Shown: positions 1 through 13,800 of the stretch, one piece after another | How the letters are laid out: the number at the start of each line of letters is the position of its first letter | Numbering within the stretch: the first letter of the stretch is position 1 | Assembly (NCBI GenBank): GCA_033026295.1 | Contig: CM065182.1 | Span: 8,060,001 to 8,124,000 of the forward strand | DNA from: Channa striata | Taxonomy: Eukaryota; Chordata; Actinopteri; Anabantiformes; Channidae | Reading direction: 5' to 3' | DNA: 64,000 nucleotides | The notes under the pieces: generated by a model | What the model saw: only the letters and a program-made list of their open reading frames with translations | The model's database searches: none | What the model was told of the DNA's origin: nothing | Position numbers and translations under genes: made by a program

Positions 1-110
1 GATATTGCTAATAATTTTAAAACTTCGTCAGTTTGTCCAGATTCTGTTGTTGCCAGTAAAATCTTGTGTATTCCTCTTTATTTACATGTTGTCATCTATC
101 AGACTTACAG

Positions 111-3100
111 TGCACATGGACGATGAGCTTCGCCTTATTTCCCAAAACTCCCTGCAGAGCCTGTTACTGGATTTCTCAGACTGGAGGGAAGATGTGCTGT
201 TTGGTTACACACATTTCCTCCTGCGAGAGGTATAACTAACCTTACACAATTTTATAAAACATTTCCCCTAGTTACCCATATTTAATTTGTATGAGCCCTT
301 TCTCATCATCATCAGTGTCACAGAGAACCTGTCGGGGCTAAAGGGAACACATTATTGGAGTATTTCAAACCATGTGGCACTTGAATTACAAATTACAGTG
401 TTGACATCGACAGACCCTTAAAGTCCCCATAAATATAATTTCCTACAATATTTCAGGTTCAAGACACCCATCAGTGTCTGCAGGACGCATCTGTGAAACT
501 GCTTCTCCAGCTGCTCACACAGTGGAGGTTAGCTCTGCAGCTCCAGGGCAAGATGCGAGGTGGAATTGAGGTTTGTACAGCACAGAGTTTTTAATCCAGT
601 GATAGTTACACTTCTGGCCTCTCATATTAATATTGTTTAAATATGTTAGGTTTCTATACAGTATTTGGATATATTAAAATTCAAAAATTATGTATTTTTC
701 AGTCACTGTGGTTATTTTTCCATCCATCTAAAAATCACAGGTTGTTTTTATTTCTTTGTTTTGAAAGACAGTGGGTCAATGATATATCTGCAGCTAAAAT
801 GACAGTAATAAGATGAATGTCCATTTCAGTTTGACCTTATCAACTGCCAGGTTTCATGAGTAGTAGGTTAATAGCTGGTCAACATATATCGCTCACATTC
901 TGATCTGCTACTCTTTCCTAACATCTTGCCCTTCTATGTCTTCACTTTCTCCAGGCTAGCCCCAGGATGCCAGAGAGAAGCCCTCATTGCTCAGTGCTAC
1001 ATGCAGTCGAGGGCCTGGCACTGCTGCTCCTCTGTTCGTGTCAAATCAGCACAAGGAAGCTGGCAGTCGGCGTGTTAAGAGAGATTCGCTGCCTCTTCAC
1101 AGCTCTGGGACATGCTGAGGTATGGCAGAGGAGACACACTCCAGGCAGTCAGTGGCAGGAGAACGGTTCTGTAAAAAAGTATTTCTGACAGATGGTGGCA
1201 AATTGTCCCAAAACAGAGAAAGTCGATAGCAGGATGGAGTGAGAGAGCTGTGTGACATTAACTGTTAGAGAAGCATCACATGTAGCTGGTGAATTCTCTC
1301 ACATTTTAAGATGGTGTTATAAAAATAGTCGATTCTATAATTGTCTTCTCCTTCAGGACGATGACAAGCCTATGATAGAGGTCATGGACCAGCTGAGCCC
1401 TGCTGTAATGAACAGCTTTGTTCACGTGGCTGTCTCTGACTCGGTATGTGTATTTGTGTTTAGAGTATATCTACAAAATTAATACATTCTTCAATTGTTA
1501 AATTACTGGTTTCGTTGCTGTGTCACTCTGAAATGTCTTCCCTCACCTCCTTCAGTCCACTTTACCGCTGAGCCACCACGTTGACCTCCAGTGGCTGGTG
1601 GAGTGGTCGGCCCGACTCATGAGCAGTTCCTACGACGTGAAGAGCCCGAGCCATGTCTGGATATTCGCCCAGTGTGTGAAGGACCCGTGGGTTCTCTGTT
1701 TGCACATCTTCCTGCGGCAGGAGCACCTGCCCAAACATTGTCCCACCGCCCTGGGATACGCCTGGCCCTATGTTTTCACACGGCTGCAGTTGCTACTGCC
1801 ACTGGTTGACCCAAAGTACGTGAATAATTCCACTACTTTTCAGGAATTCAACTTTTTCTTTATGAACAAAATATCAATCCTCATTATAATGTGGCCTTAG
1901 AATAATAGCATGATGTCAACAACAAATGACTGACCACCTACCTGTTCTTCCTGTTCACCTCTTTCCACAGCAGCCCAGTGAATGCTAAGAAAACCAGCAC
2001 AGCAGGCTCCAGCGACAGCTACATCTCACTGTGGCGTAACTACTTGATCCTGTGCCTAGGTGTAGCTAAGCCGAGCATCATGTCACCCGGTCATCTTAGA
2101 GCTTCTACGCCAGAGATCGCAGCCACCACGCCCGACGGCAGTGTCACGTATGACAACAAGGTGTGTGTATTTTCATTATTTATCTTGCCTATTATTGTGC
2201 GATTGATTGTTTTATCGCATCTTGTGTAAAATCGAAAATAGCAAGACATGCGTACTAGGATTTCATTACACTCAAAGTGATGTCTTAATGTTTCCATATC
2301 AAATCATATTTATTTTGTAATGTTATATAATAGAAGAAAGCAACAAGTTGTCGCATAGAAAGCGGGAACCGAAGCACAACTTTTGAAGATTGACTGTCAA
2401 AGTAGTTTTTAATACTTTTCTTACTATTGATTTTTTTGAAAGATTTTAGCGATAAGGGAAAAAATACTTAATGTATACTTGTTCTGACCTGATGCACTTA
2501 TCATTGTGATATAAACTGTAAAGAATAATTATCTGGTAGAGAGCCTTTTTCATCACGTTTGCACTGTCAGCATTAATCATATCAAAGGAGAAATAGGGGT
2601 ATTTAATTGCTCATTCTTCTATATGAAAAATAGTAAAATGATAACAGACTCTGGAGTTATTACTATGATAGTGATGGTGTAAAAGTGTGTCGAACTAAAT
2701 CTAGACAGTTCTACTTTGTTAATATGGCCGATACTTACAGTACAAATATTTCTAGTGTTCTTTGTGTCACCTAGCCCTTTTGTGTCTGTGTGTTTGTAAT
2801 TGTGCAGGTGATCGGGACTCCCTCGGTAGCCTGGCTTTTAAAACAGCTTGTCCCACTGATGAGAGCTGAGAGTCTTGAGATCACAGAGTCACTGGTTCTG
2901 GGTTTTGGATGCACAAATGCTCTGGTTTTCAGGTACTGTAACAGGAGCACACATAAAAACACATCAGCTATAACCTGTACCTTGAGTTGATTTTCTAAAT
3001 ATTACTATAATATTTTAGTTTATTTATTGTGAATGTTGAATCTGGAGTATCTCTATCTCTGTCATTTTTACACCACTCTCTTCACTTACTCCGTCTTATT

Positions 3101-6100
3101 CGCCTGTACATTCTGTGCTCTTTACTGCCCTAAATCTGCTGCATGCCGCTCTGACATTCAGAGGAGAAAAAAGAATCCAACACTGATCAGCAGGGGAATT
3201 CTTAGACTGACAAGAGATATAAAGTATCACATTCTTTCAAGTACAGAGGTTCCATTGTGAAAGGGAGGTATTTCATTTTAGGAGATCAACTATTTTTAAC
3301 TTGAAACATTTTCCAAAAGGGCGCACGTTGTTTTTAAAGAGATTAAGGTCGCCCCAGACAATTTCGTCTAACATTACATTTTAGGATTAGCGGTTTTAGA
3401 GCATGTGACATTTGGGTTACACAAGAAAGATATCCGTCATAAGCCATTCCATTCCTTTAAATCACATTTTCTCCATTTACAAAGGGAAAAAAAAAGATTT
3501 AATCAGTCTCATCGCCTCAGCAGTGAGGCAGTTAATTGATTTTTCTCCTCTCTGATCCTGTGTGTCCACAGGGAGCTGGTTGAAGAACTCCATCCTTTGA
3601 TGAAGGAAGCACTGGAACGCAGGCCTGAGGTAAAACACAAACACAGACAGACATAGGGTGAGGGAGAAACAAACTGAAACCACAGAGGCAGAATTAGATA
3701 CATTTTCTTAGTGCCAGATATTGTGAAAATATACTGTAGAGGAAGTATAACGTCAAACCAGAGCTAAGTCATCATTTATATACACAAATTAATAATGAGT
3801 TTAACATTTCTCACATTGCACATCACAGAAGTTTTGTTCTGTAGCAACTGGACTTGCTGGTAGTTTGTAGATGTTTCACCTCGCGTCCAAACGGCTTCTT
3901 CAGTTGTCTGACTTGTGGGATAACAATGGCCTGAATAATTTGGAATCTTCACACTTTTTGAAAAAGCAGTTCCATATGGTGTGATGTAATGGAGCAGTAA
4001 AATAAAATCCCGTCTGTGCTTTCAGAACAAGAAGCGTAGAGAGAGAAGGGATCTGCTCAGGTTGCAGCTGCTGAGGATCTTTGAACTGTTGGCTAACGCT
4101 GGAGTTATCAGTGACAGGTAGCACCCACATTCCGTCTCCTCCAGCTTTTTCTTATGGTTTTCCCTTAAACATTTGGAGTTGTGGTCGATGCCACCTAATT
4201 GTAATTGTGCTCCTCTACAGCACCAATGGAGCACTGGAGCGTGATTCTCTTGCACTTGGTGCCTTGTTCCTTGAGTATGTGGATCTAACCCGGATGCTTC
4301 TGGAGGCAGAGAATGAGAAGGAGCTGGACGTGCTTAAAGACATCCGAGCCCATTTCAGTGGGATGGTGGCCAATCTCATCCAGTGTGTTCCTGGTAAATT
4401 ATTTTTATTCCTCTCCAGCTCCTGTTATCATACATCATAATTATCTGCTACTTCAGAAATAAATATTGTGGCCACTGACTAAATGTTCATGCCAGCTAGT
4501 ACAAAGGCTCATAAAATAAATAAAATAAATGAAATAGACGTCTGGTATTTGACTCCCCTGATCGCTCTCTCTTTTTTACACTCACATCTGAGCAGTCCTC
4601 CAAAGGCGCTTCCTCTTCCCTCAGCAGTCTCTGAGACACCACCTCTTCATCCTCTTCAGCCAATGGGCTGGTCCCTTCAGTGTCATGTTCACCCCCCTTG
4701 ATCGTTACAGTGATCGCAACCACCAGATCACTCGCTACCAATACTGTGCTCTCAAGGTATCTGATACACTCCTACACCCAACTCAGAGAGCAAGTTCCTT
4801 TCATTTTATCTCACAGAATCTTTGAATTGCTGTAACTCAACTTTTGTCATCTAGGCCATGTCAGCAGTCCTGTGTTGTGGCCCGGTGTTTGATAATGTCG
4901 GTCTCTCCACTGATGGATATCTCTACAAGTGGCTTGACAACATCTTGGCCTGCCATGACCTACGAGTAGGTCTCCTCTGGAATCCACTGTTACTTACTGT
5001 ATTACACAGGAGTTTTTAACATGTTACTTTCTCCTGAATATATATCCAGATCAGCACAATTAAAGACGTTTGAACATTGCTAATATTATTAGGATTCAGA
5101 ACTTTAGGCTGCTAAATCAAGTTTTCATAAATACTGTGGCTGGTTGGTGGTTCTTGTTCCTATCTGTGGATTAGTCCCTCAACATGACTTGTTTTCCCTA
5201 GGTGCACCGTCTTGGGTGTGAGGTGGTGATCCTGCTCTTAGAGCTGAACCCAGACCAAATCAATCTCTTTAACTGGGCTGTGGACCGCTGCTTCACTGGC
5301 TCTCACCAGTTGGCATCTGGCTGCTTCAAGGCCATTGCCACCGTCTGTGGAAACAGGTAGAGAATCATTCATTGGTCAGAATCTGCCCTGCTGTTGTTTT
5401 CTCCATCAAGACTCTGAAGATCGATCACCTACTTAGTAAAGGCTTATTTTTTAAGAACTGTTATGTTGGTGTCAGCTAAATCTATTTGTTAGCACTCACA
5501 GAGTTTGTTTTCAGCAACTAATAACCCGTCTACTTATTTTGCAGGAATTACCCGTGTGACCTTGTGACCCTGCTCAATCTGGTGCTGTTCAAAGCTTCAG
5601 ATACCAGCAGAGAAATATATGAGATATCCATGCAGCTGATGCAGGTTTGTTCACACACACAACACAAAGAAGACAGTGACACCAATGCAATGTTGATTAT
5701 TTATTGCGAGACGTGGAAACGCGCTAAAGCTAAAAATACGGTATGTCTGCAGGTGCTAGAGTCAAAGCTGTGTGCATACTCTAAGCGGATGGTGGAGCAG
5801 AAGCCTGGTAATATTTTGTATGGAACCCATGGCCCCCTCCCTCCCCTGTACAGCGTTAACCTGTCTCAACTCTCCATCCAGCTGGCCAGCATGTACCCGG
5901 AGCTCACTCTGCCTCTTTTTTCTGGTAAACACTTTATATTCATAAACTGTAAACATATAAAGTGGAACATGATACTGCAACATTTCACTGCAAGGTATCA
6001 AGGAAACACATTCAGCACTAGAACCAAAATGTGTTTTGTGGAAAAGAGTACATTCTCATTGCAGGCACAAAGATGCAGAGGTGCTTTTAAAATATTGCTT

Positions 6101-9100
6101 TATTTGTAAGGTTATACTCAGTTGGGCTGAATACTTGCATCTAGTGTTTCCATTAAATACTGAAGTAGAATGAATGATCACCAAAAGAACTTGTTGATTT
6201 CTTCCATTTACACCCATTAGTTCCTGTGATTGAATTATTGCCATATCAATTAAAGGATTATTTGTCTGACTTAGTCTTTTTTTCCTGTGTAGAGGTGAGC
6301 CAGCGTTTCCCAACCACCCATCCCAATGGCAGACAGATCATGTTATCCTACCTGCTACCGTGGCTTAGCAACATCGAGCTAGTGGACACAGGTCTCCTAC
6401 CCCCTGCCTCAAGCCCCTGCACACCAGAGGAAGAACCTCGGGGTCCAGGGCAAGGGATGGGTCTGGCCCCTAGTCTGAGGGGTAATGGCTGGGGATCACT
6501 GCAGGCCACCTCTCTAGTGCTCAACAACCTCATGTTCATGACTGCTAAGGTGGGAGGGCAGGTTTATGCATGGTTTGAAATTACTTCTCCTTTCCCAGTG
6601 ATATCTCCTGCCTTTAAATTATTCATTTACATTGCCAGTATGGAGATGAGGTTCCTGGACCAGAGATTGAGAATGCCTGGAATGCTTTGGTGTCCAATGA
6701 AAGGTGGAGCAATAATTTACGGATCACCCTGCAATTCCTCATCAGTCTGTGCGGAGTCAGTAGTGATACTACACTGCTGCCTTTTGTAAGCTTACTCTGC
6801 GCACACCAACACATTTAAAGTTACTTAAATAATAAATAAGTAATGTAAATTATAAGAAAATAAATGACACTAAGTTCTGTAATACATTTTAGGAAAACCA
6901 ATACCATATAAGTATGCTGAAAAATTTTGCAATAAACCAAATACTATATTTGCATTTGTTTTAGATCAAGAAGGTTGTGATCTACTTGTGTCGCAACAAC
7001 ACTATCCAGACTATGGAGGAGCTTCTGTTTGAGCTGCAGCAAACTGACCCGGTCAACCCTGTGGTCTTGCACTGTGATAACCCTCCCTTCTACCGCTTTG
7101 CTGCCAGCAATAAAGCGTCCACCTCACAGACAGGTGAGAGCTTCAGTCTTAATAGAAGTTGATACTCTCTCAACACTGTCAGGGTTGCTGTACTGTATTC
7201 GTGAATGTTAACTATGAATGTGTCTTATTTGTAGGGACCACATCCAGCAGTAACACTGTGGTAGCTGGTCAGGAGAACCTGGCAGACACAGATGAGAATA
7301 AGCTGGTCAGAGAGAGTGAAGAGCGGTCAGTACTAATGCGTTTTTAGCTTTACTTGGATTGACTAAGCCTTCTTGCTGAATGTGACGTCTCAATGTGCTG
7401 AAACTGTTTGGTTCAGAAGTTGCCAGTCTCTTTACTGGAGATTATAGCAGACATATGTACATATATGCTAACATACCAGACAGTCAGTCTGTACACTGTG
7501 TGTCTGGAAACTAAATTTCATTTTTATGTCATGCATTGCATTTCAGTAGGGCCAGGGCTCACAACAGGCTGGAGTCTCGCTACAGCAACAGTTCGGGAGG
7601 CTCGTACGAGGACGAAAAGAGTAAGTTGTCTTGGTTCTCATTAGAATGAATGTACTAACTGGGAGATTGTACAATGGACACACAGAGCCCATAGGGACTC
7701 AATTTACAGATATTGAGATTGGTCTGTTTTTGGACTGTTTTCGTAGCTGACCCACTTCCTCCGTATGCTGGTTGGCTACTAAATGTTCTGGAAACCAACC
7801 ACCCTCAGCCGTTACCAATGCCCGTGAACGGAGGCTGCTGGGCTCCTTTGGTGGACTATCTCCCAGAAACCATCACACCCAGAGGACCACTACATAGGTA
7901 TACAGTTATCATGGATGTAAATAATAGAGACAACTTATTTAAAAAAAAAAAAACACACAAAACAGACACACAGCCGTGTCAACAAAGCAAGGTGTTCTCT
8001 CAAGCAGACTAGTCACACCTACTTACAGATCATCTGATAAACTCCAGCACAGAATGAAACCTAGCCAGTTTTCTGCTCTGTCTCAGCTATGTAAAAAATG
8101 CATATTAGAAGGTGTTAAAAACTACAATTATTAAAAATGAACTCAAAATGAGATACAGGTTAGATTTATCCCTGAACTGCATTTGCCATACATTACAGGA
8201 GAGCTGGCTGTTATTAATACTAGATAATGGAGGTTTATATACAGGCAAGAACAGTTTCTGTACCTGGAGTTTATCATTTGGGCTATTAATTAGTACTTAG
8301 AAACCTTACAATTCCAGAAGCAAGATGTAAACAATTTTATTTTTTAGGATGAGACTTATGCGGTAACGGTCCTGAGTGATAATAATTAACAAATACACCT
8401 GACTTCTCAAGTACATTCCCTGTGCAGATCCTCTTTATGTAAATTCAAGAGAGCAAACCGATAAGGGAGACAGACTTTCTCTGACCTCTGACCTCTCTGT
8501 CCTTAACGATAACCTCCTTTTTACTGATTTATTTTAAGAAGGTCTTTGCCTTTTCTATTATCACATGATAGTGAAGTGTGAGACAAAAGAATAATGGACC
8601 GAAAAGCATTTTCAGAGCTAGTTTTGAAAGATGGTTGCGCCGCTCACTCACCATCGCATAGCTTGTTGATTTTTCGTTTGCTCTAACTAGACGTGCATGT
8701 GTGTCCTCAGGTGTAACATTGCAGTGATCTTTATGACTGAAATGGTGGTGGACCACAGTGTGAGAGAAGACTGGGCTCTACATCTGCCTCTGCTATTACA
8801 TGCCCTTTTCTTGGGTAAGGCATGAGTAACACACACACTGTCATGTGCGTTGTTGACACGATGGTTTTTAAAGGTATAACTTTGTCAAAAAAGTTATTCA
8901 AGTCTTATTTCGCAATGGGGGCACATAAGGACTTCACCACAAAGATAAGATCAAGAACCGTTGCTCACTGTTGTTACAACTACACACACATCAATTATTT
9001 TGAGGGCTGGTATTTTTTGTGATGTCCTACAAACTCATTCCATGACGGCATAAATGTTTTCTCACCATCCCACACACTTCCATTTTAAGACAGACCACAC

Positions 9101-10868
9101 AAAGCCAGACACATTCTCCAGAGCGTACATTTCTCACCTAGACTGTATTATCATGTGGATCTAACATCCTGTCGCCTTCACATAAAGGTGTTATTATGTC
9201 CTCTGCATATCCAGCATGCTAAACTTCAAGCTCAGGCAGGTTATTATCTTCACAATCTGCGTTGCTGGGCGAGTGAAGTTGTGTAGGATATTATGTTGTA
9301 TTCTTTCCTGCAAGTATATTTGGAACAATTCTCTATTTTTAGATGTGGTATGTACTGTACATACCATAACAAAAAATAGAGAATTTTCACTTCCAATGAA
9401 GTTCCACCTACCAGTCGAGTGTTTGTGGGCTTGTAAGACAACACTATTTATCTTAGTTAAACAGCTATGTAGTTGTGCAAAGATTATGTTTTTTTAACCT
9501 ATTTATATGTCTTTGTCCTCTTACTGTCTTACTTTATGTCTAATTGGCCAGGTCTGGACCACTACAGGCCAGAGGTCTATGAACACAGCAAACGTCTCCT
9601 TCTCCACCTTCTCATTGCCCTCTCCTGCAACAACAACTTTCAGGTCAGGGTGGGATCCTGATACTTGTCACGGATAAAATGCCGTGTTAGTCTTCCACAT
9701 ATAACTGAAGAACATTTGTTTTTTGTGTTGACAGGTAATAGCCTCAGTTCTGATGCTAACGAGGGAGATAAGCGACAACAAGACCCTGACCATTAAGTCC
9801 AGTTACCACATGGAGTATCAGCATTCACGTAAGCAGAAAAAAATCTTTTATACACATACACAATCCTCTGACACTTACCAGTGAGTACAAAATTACCAGA
9901 TGAGTTTTGGCATATAGGAACGACATGCTAAAACAGTACAGTTAATGATAACACCTTAAAGCTGTATTAGCTATACATCAATAGTTCATAATTTGATAAA
10001 CTCTTTCTATCTTCACGGCCCCTTAGATGCACCTGACTTCCTGCGAGAGTGGCAAGCATCTCCAGTAGTGGACTCTGGCCTCAGCTCCACCTCCAACTCA
10101 TCCTCCACCAGTTTGGGGGGTGGCAGCAGTGCTGGCAGTGTTGGGAATCTACCCCTTGTAACACCTGACGATCTGGAAGACCTTGAGGACACGCCCAATG
10201 AGACAGACGAGAAGACAAACAAACTCATCGAATTTCTGTCCACTAGGTACGTGCACCTCCACCAATGTTTTATTCAGTGTGTGCAATTGTGACAGTCTTG
10301 CTGAAGTGCACACTGTGCACATATGTACGTGCTTGTGTAACTTGTATGTGGTGCTACTGGTGGTGGGTATACAGTGCCTGGAGTACTGTGTTGTTGTTGC
10401 TCAGAGCTTTGGGCCGCTGTGGGTACATGAGGACATCACACCAAAGAACCCCAACTCCAAGAGCACAGAACAGCTCTCCAACTTCCTCCGCCATGTCGTT
10501 TCAGTCTTCAAGGAGTCAAAGTCTGGTGAGAATGTGTATAACAAAATTATCTCCAATTGTACCATTTTTCATATAGTTTGGTTAAAGTTCTTCTTCTGTT
10601 TTGTACCATGAAGTAGTCCTCCAGACCTACATGTGTTTGTGTCTGTCTTAACGTCGGTTTGTACCCATCTGTTTACATAGACTTCCACTTGGAGCAGCAG
10701 CTGAGTGACGTGGCTTTGCAGACAGCGCTGTGCAGCTCATCGCGCCACTATGCTGGTCGCTCTTTCCAGATTTTCAGAGCCCTTAAACAGCCAATCAACA
10801 ACCACGCCGTCTCTGACCTGGTCTCGCGCCTTGTTGAGGTGGTGGGAGAACACGGAGATGAGGTGCAG
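111..10868 (+). other. fry: FRY exon map, window exons 1-27
   Basis: Coding exons placed by splice sites and phase continuity: 111-229, 457-570, 955-1119, 1357-1443, 1556-1815, 1971-2160, 2808-2932, 3572-3629, 4026-4117, 4221-4393, 4596-4756, 4855-4965, 5202-5356, 5545-5644, 5753-5924, 6293-6549, 6639-6785, 6965-7133, 7235-7325, 7547-7620, 7747-7897, 8711-8814, 9552-9643, 9735-9828, 10027-10246, 10407-10525, 10681-10868. Bases 1-110 are intron. The exon at 10407 uses the second of two nested acceptors (…cag at 10404, …gag at 10406); only the second keeps the frame, giving STSFGPLW. Introns of several hundred bases (for example 7898-8710 and 8815-9551) show no other gene. Confidence 0.88.
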
Positions 10869-13800
10869 GTGAGCGAGAAAGAGGCATTGTTGGGTTATAG
10901 GGAATATATGTGGAAGGTATCTAAAAACCTTTTTTACGCCTGACGATTGACACAGTGTGTATGTTTCAGGGCTATGTGATGGAGGTGCTGTTAACGCTGG
11001 AGTCAGTGGTGGTGAATTTAGCAGAATGCTTGAAAAATAGCGACCTTATGGCAGCTCTAACCAGGTATGCCACCCTAGCCAACTCACGCAATTTTCCTAG
11101 TCACTGAATATATCTAGAATATCTAATATATACATTTTTCCTCTTTGATTAACAGGACATCCTCACCTGACTTTGTGACCAGTGACAAACTAATGAACAG
11201 AAAGAGCACCGGTCAGCTGAACTTCCCTGGCCCAGGTTTTGTTGGTCTGTCGTCACAACGCCACCAACGTTCCTACTCAGTCCCCAAGAAGTTTGGCGAG
11301 TGTGGCAACCAGTCGAGTGATCCTCCTCGCAGTGCGACTCTGGATCGCATACAGGCAAGAACAAAAGACTTTTAGACAGACTAGTCTGTTACTTACGTAG
11401 AATATCCCCATGTTGGTGGTATGGTGGATGTTTTATTCTTCTGTGTGTATAATGACTATTTTAATTTTTATTATTGTTTTACGTAGTGACAAAAAGATTT
11501 TTTGCATTACATTTTTAAAGATCTCTTTTGAATCCAATTTTAACCTACAGGCTTGCAACAGTCATGGCCTTGCCCGAGCAGGACGAACGTCTGGCTCCTG
11601 CACGTCATCAACTAATCGCATTGACCCCAGTGTTCTTTCGGATCCTGCCCACGTTTCCCATCCATCATCAATACTGGCCACTGTCTTCTGGGTGGCAGTG
11701 TCACTTATGGAGTCAGACTTTGAGTTTGAATATCAGATGTCGCTTCGTCTTGTTCACAAGCTGCTGTCAAAGGTAGATAAGATGAAAAATACTGACCTCA
11801 GAGGAAACTCATGTTACTGTTAAAGCACAGGTTAGAGACATACAGAGATAAAACTAGAAGCACAACGGTGCAAATGTTGTGCTTCTAGGCTGTTATGCTC
11901 AGTGAGCATAATGGCTGTTATGCTCACTTCTGATCGCAAATGGAAAAAGATATTTCACACTGTTGCTAGAAGGGCTGCAATTGTACAGTTTATTACATTT
12001 TAAAATAAAGCTAATATGTGAATTCAATGGAGTGGCAGAAACTGCTGTCAGCATTCTGCAGTGCTTGGAACCGGCTGGTGATGGATTGACAGATAAACAC
12101 TAAATGTTATATGCAGCTTTCAGCTTCAGCTAAACCAAAGACCTCTGATTTTCTAGGTGCCCCTAGACAGGGCAGAGAACCGCGAGCGCCTCGAGAAGCT
12201 GCAGGCTCAGCTGAGGTGGAGTGGATTCTCTGGGATTCAGCAGCTTTTGTTGAAGGGTTTTACCTCCCCGGCCACATCTGACCTCACCTTGCAGCTCTTC
12301 TGCCAGCTTACCCCAGTCTCCCGCGTGCCGGTTGTTGACAGCTCACAGTCCATAGGTGGGTGCTGAAGATGACGGTCATTTTTATCCTGTATCACCTTAA
12401 GTGTGCGGTTTTTATTTTTATTCTGTGTGGGACTGAAGGTCAAACTGTTCTCTCTGTGCAGGTTTCCCGCTGAATGTGCTGTGTCTGCTGCCTCACTTGG
12501 TGCAGCACTTTGGCCACCCAACTCAGTTTTGTAAAGAGAGTGCTGAGAGGATTGCGCAGGTACAATGCAAAGCTTCACTTTAGCTTTGTGTTTATGACTT
12601 TTTTCATTTGGTTTTAGTTTATTTTCAGATGTAAATGTTAAAGCAAGTTTGTCTAAAAAATGGTGTGTGAAATAAAAATAGACAAAAGAAATATTGCAGT
12701 TTAATGTCAGTTTAATCTTTTCATCTTTCCTTTTGTCAGGTGTGTTTGGAGGAGAAGAACACAAAGCTGTCTCATTTGGCCCATGTGATGACTCTTTATA
12801 AGACATGTTCCTACACACGGGATCCCTTCTCCTGGGTCAGTGTGGTTTGCCGCTACCTTCATGAGGCTTTCTCCGACATCACACTCAACATGGTCACCTA
12901 CATGGCTGAAGTAAGTGCCGATTAGAGAAAAGCATTACACTCCTCATGTTAAGGCTTACGTGATTTTTACCAGTGTGCTTACTAGAGTAGCAAGGTGGAT
13001 AGTTTTGGTGGAAGGTGAAGCAAGACAGTGAGTAAGTGGTCTATTTCTCCAGTGAAACAAACCTGCATGTTGATTTTGCTGAAAGATATCCCTTTTCAGA
13101 GTCGACAGTAATCTGATTACCTGCACTCATACTGGCCATCACCCCTGACATTTTCCCTAAACAAGATCCGTCTTCTGCTTTGCCACTCAGTGTATTTCTC
13201 TCTCTATTAGCTGCTGGATAAGGGTCTTCCCAGCATGCAGCAGTCTCTCCTTCAGATCATCTACTGTCTGCTCAGCCACATGGACCTGACTGCGGTACAA
13301 GTCAAGCAGTTCAATGCTGATGTCATGAAGACCATTGAGAAGTTTGTCCATGTAAGTGTCCCACAGGATATTGTATAGTACCGCTGCTGTCTGTGGTGCT
13401 GTGTGATGTAAACTATGGGCTGGTCTGACTCTTTTACATGATTTCACAGACAATACACTGGAAGGATGCTTTGAACATCTTGAAGCTGGTGGTATCACGT
13501 TCTGCCAGCCTGGTCCACCCAGTGTACGGCCACACAGCCGGTGACCTTTCCAACCTAGAAGTCAGCAGGGTGTGGGATGGTTCGGCCAAGGCTCTCCCTG
13601 GAAAAACACTGGACTTCACCTTTGACATCTCTGAGGTGAAATTTTTATAGCGTTTAACAATTAAGTGCCTTTGATATAAATGTTAAAAAATGACCACATG
13701 TAATAAATTCATGGTTTTCCTTGCCTGTCACTGGAGACTCATCTCAGTTTAATCCTACATTAGGGTGTCACCATTTGTTCATAGACATTAGTGTTTATAT

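Noticed and set aside
9328..9384. MicroRNA precursor
   Set aside because: The palindrome has almost no terminal loop and internal arms of the wrong geometry.
12237..12818. 193-codon minus-strand frame across three FRY exons
   Set aside because: It crosses exon-intron borders of a well-supported gene on the other strand and looks like random sequence.
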